A stretch of 6,638 nt of DNA from Pseudonocardia sp. (GTDB taxonomy: Bacteria; Actinomycetota; Actinomycetes; Mycobacteriales; Pseudonocardiaceae), in NCBI GenBank assembly GCA_030147065.1, contig JASLAP010000432.1, positions 1 through 6,638 on the forward strand, written 5' to 3'. A program made the position numbers and the translations under genes. The notes under the pieces were generated by a model. It had not been told where the DNA came from, ran no database searches, and worked only from the letters and a program-made list of their open reading frames with translations. Shown here piece by piece: positions 5,677 through 6,638 of the stretch. Each line of letters opens with the position of its first letter. The stretch's first letter is position 1.

Positions 5677-5734
5677 CCCACCCGCCCGCCCGTTCCGTCG
5701 GGGCGGGGCTGGGAATCTGCCGACGAATGGCGCC

Positions 5735-5920
5735 TTTCGTTCAGGTGCTGGGACGAGAGTGGCTCTCGTTCGACGTGCTGGGGCGAGAGTGGCTCTCGTT
5801 CGACGTGCGGGACGAGAGTCGGTCTCGCGCGATGTGCTGGTGCGAGAGTCGCTTTCGCTCCACGTGGTGGGACGGGAGTCGCTCTCGCGCGATGTGCTGG
5901 AACGAGAGTCGCGCTGGAGC
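5735..5920. repeat. Tandem array of about 5.5 copies of a 30-bp repeat with palindromic core
   Basis: Full units start at 5754, 5784, 5813, 5843 and 5873, with a decayed half unit before (5735-5753) and a decayed unit after (5903-5920). Each unit is a 15-bp core plus a spacer of about 15 bp (14 bp in the second unit). The consensus core is CGAGAGTCGCTCTCG; the first two copies read CGAGAG-TGG-CTCTCG, a perfect 6-bp dyad with a 3-bp centre. Spacers are of two types, TTCGACGTGCTGGGG-like and CGCGATGTGCTGGTG-like. Core changes in copies four and five turn one G-C or A-T pair into a G-T pair, so a hairpin remains possible. The array lies between the terminator of the 6000-6473 gene and the espG promoter. 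Because 30 is a multiple of three, several frames stay open through it, but none looks like a gene. Confidence 0.85.
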
Positions 5921-5944
5921 GAGAGGGCGGGCCGGGGAGACGCG

Positions 5945-5979
5945 CGATGGCCGGTGCGGGGAGTCCGCACCGGCCATCG
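5945..5979 (-). terminator. Perfect 15-bp hairpin after the pseudo-exonuclease gene
   Basis: CGATGGCCGGTGCGG (5945-5959) pairs perfectly with CCGCACCGGCCATCG (5965-5979) around a 5-nt loop. It is 20 bases downstream of the minus-strand stop at 6000, the expected place for its terminator. It also separates that gene from the repeat array. Confidence 0.75.
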
Positions 5980-5994
5980 GGCCGATCAGGTGGT

Positions 5995-6012
5995 CCGGAT
6001 CAGCTGATCCGG
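5995..6012. repeat. Perfect 18-bp palindrome across a stop codon
   Basis: CCGGATCAGCTGATCCGG reads the same on both strands and has no spacer. It spans the last codons and stop (6000-6002) of the minus-strand gene, immediately before the 5945-5979 hairpin. It could be a protein-binding dyad or part of a tandem terminator. Confidence 0.6.
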
Positions 6013-6473
6013 GCCAGTGGCGCCGGCGTCCGGCACCCGGCGAGCGGGCACGAGCTGCTGGCGCCGAGGCGGTCGCGCAGGTCCGCGTCGGCGAGCGTGG
6101 CCGTGAACGGCCAGCGCCCGGTGAAGCGCTGCAGGTACCAGTACAGGAACAGGTAGTCCGGTTCCGCGGTGTCGGCGACGAAGACCGGATCGCCCGGCAG
6201 CCGGTCGACCCAGTCGGTGTAGGTGGCCATCGCGACGGCGGGTGCGCGGGTGGCCCGGCGGGTGCTGAGCCAGTCCTCCGGACGCCTCCGCCAACTCTGG
6301 AGGGAGACCGGGTGGAGCTTGGCACCGGGCAGTTCGCGCAGGTTGAAGGTGATCGGGTCGGTGACCCCGCCGCCGGGCAGGTGCCCGAGCGAGGTCAAGG
6401 TGAGCAGGGAGTGCGGGCCGGGGATCGGCCCATCGGTGTGGACGTGGCTGGTCACGAGAATTTCGGGGGGCAT
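6000..6473 (-). CDS. Degenerate, truncated DEDDh exonuclease (RNase T-like) relative
   Basis: This 157-residue protein resembles the actinobacterial 3'-5' exonuclease-like family whose members begin with an Asp-x-Glu-(T/A)-D-G-P-x-P-G motif. HTDGPIPGPHSLLTLTSLG (12-30), FNLRELPGAKLHP (43-55), WRRRPEDWL (61-69), YTDWVDRLPGDPVFVADTAE (85-104) and PDYLFLYWYLQRFTGRWPF (105-123) follow the family order. Two features argue against nuclease activity. The catalytic Asp and Glu positions are His10 and His12, and the protein ends soon after residue 135, without the C-terminal segment bearing the last catalytic His and Asp. Only Asp106, matching the third acid, remains. ATG 6473 is supported by AGGA with a 6-nt spacing; an upstream extension to 6614 is Arg/Pro-rich and unlikely. 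It may be a pseudoenzyme or a decaying gene. The family call rests on my recall of homologues. Confidence 0.65.
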   Translation of the reverse strand: MPPEILVTSHVHTDGPIPGPHSLLTLTSLGHLPGGGVTDPITFNLRELPGAKLHPVSLQSWRRRPEDWLSTRRATRAPAVAMATYTDWVDRLPGDPVFVADTAEPDYLFLYWYLQRFTGRWPFTATLADADLRDRLGASSSCPLAGCRTPAPLARIS

Positions 6474-6638
6474 GACGGATCCTGGTCGCCGAAGAGAAAA
6501 GGGGACGTGTCCGCGGCGCGGCCGGAGCCTGCGTGGCAGACGGATCCGCGGCGCGGCACTTCCGCGTGGCGGGAGGAACCGGGCCCCGTGAGTGGAAACA
6601 CGGGTGTGCGTCACTGCTGTCCGCTATGCACTTGTACA
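6474..6638. other. Non-coding leader region upstream of the minus-strand gene
   Basis: I find no convincing gene here. It holds a ribosome-binding AGGA (minus strand, 6480-6483), a purine tract around 6490-6504, an imperfect 19-bp direct repeat (6504-6522 and 6539-6557, 17 matches, period 35), and a small hairpin, CCCGTG (6585-6590) with CACGGG (6599-6604). The promoter of the 6000-6473 gene is probably here or just beyond the window, but no TANNNT hexamer stands out. Confidence 0.5.

Noticed and set aside
5735..5920. CRISPR array
   Set aside because: Spacers are similar to each other and only about 15 bp, there are no cas genes, and the repeats are imperfect, so this is an ordinary tandem repeat.
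5128..6156. Plus-strand open frames crossing the espG start and the repeat array
   Set aside because: They run antisense to espG and then through a 30-bp repeat that keeps all frames open. The peptide is low-complexity Arg/Ser.
6430..6450. PHP-type metal motif in SHVHTDG of the 6000-6473 protein
   Set aside because: The His-x-His resembles a PHP phosphoesterase start, but no later PHP motifs follow, and the rest of the protein follows the RNase T-like order.
1..6638. tRNA, rRNA, insertion sequence or prophage attachment site
   Set aside because: I saw no cloverleaf, rRNA-like stretch, transposase motif, terminal inverted repeats or target-site duplication.

Overview
The window is very GC-rich, uses GTG as well as ATG starts, and lacks T-tract terminators. 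Its gene content (an LpdA-type flavoprotein in its mycobacterial neighbourhood, plus an EspG-family ESX protein) points to a high-GC actinomycete. A Pseudonocardiales genus such as Saccharopolyspora or Amycolatopsis fits, but this is inferred from gene families, not from a database match.

Layout. (1) 2-871 (+) is the 3' part of an M20D amidohydrolase, cut by the window edge. It converges on a small gamma-glutamylcyclotransferase-like gene (1019-1468, -), with three hairpins between the stops. (2) That gene is divergent from lpdA (1543-2946, +), an NAD(P)H:quinone-reductase-type flavoprotein. As I recall it, this block matches M. tuberculosis Rv3305c (amiA1) / Rv3304 / Rv3303c (lpdA). (3) An AraC regulator (2921-3700, -) overlaps the lpdA tail by 26 bp and is divergent from a small VOC protein gene (3764-4141, +). 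A perfect 18-bp inverted repeat covers the regulator's start codon. (4) A short multi-span membrane protein gene (4214-4567, +) follows and converges on an espG-like gene (4662-5606, -) across a strong hairpin. (5) The gap 5607-5999 holds the espG promoter, an inverted repeat, an array of about 5.5 copies of a 30-bp repeat with a palindromic core, and two hairpins. (6) 6000-6473 (-) encodes what looks like a degenerate, truncated RNase T-like exonuclease relative. The last 165 bases hold no gene I can support.

These are mostly single-gene transcription units, not a multi-gene pathway. The plausible functional links are the AraC/VOC divergent pair, the conserved amidohydrolase/GGCT-like/lpdA neighbourhood, and a link between EspG and an ESX secretion system encoded elsewhere. 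Five of the seven visible starts have an A-NNN-T hexamer 6-7 nt upstream and no clear Shine-Dalgarno, as expected for leaderless actinobacterial transcripts. No complete new system is visible. The items most worth checking are the 30-bp repeat array and the pseudo-exonuclease with His-x-His where the catalytic Asp-x-Glu should be.
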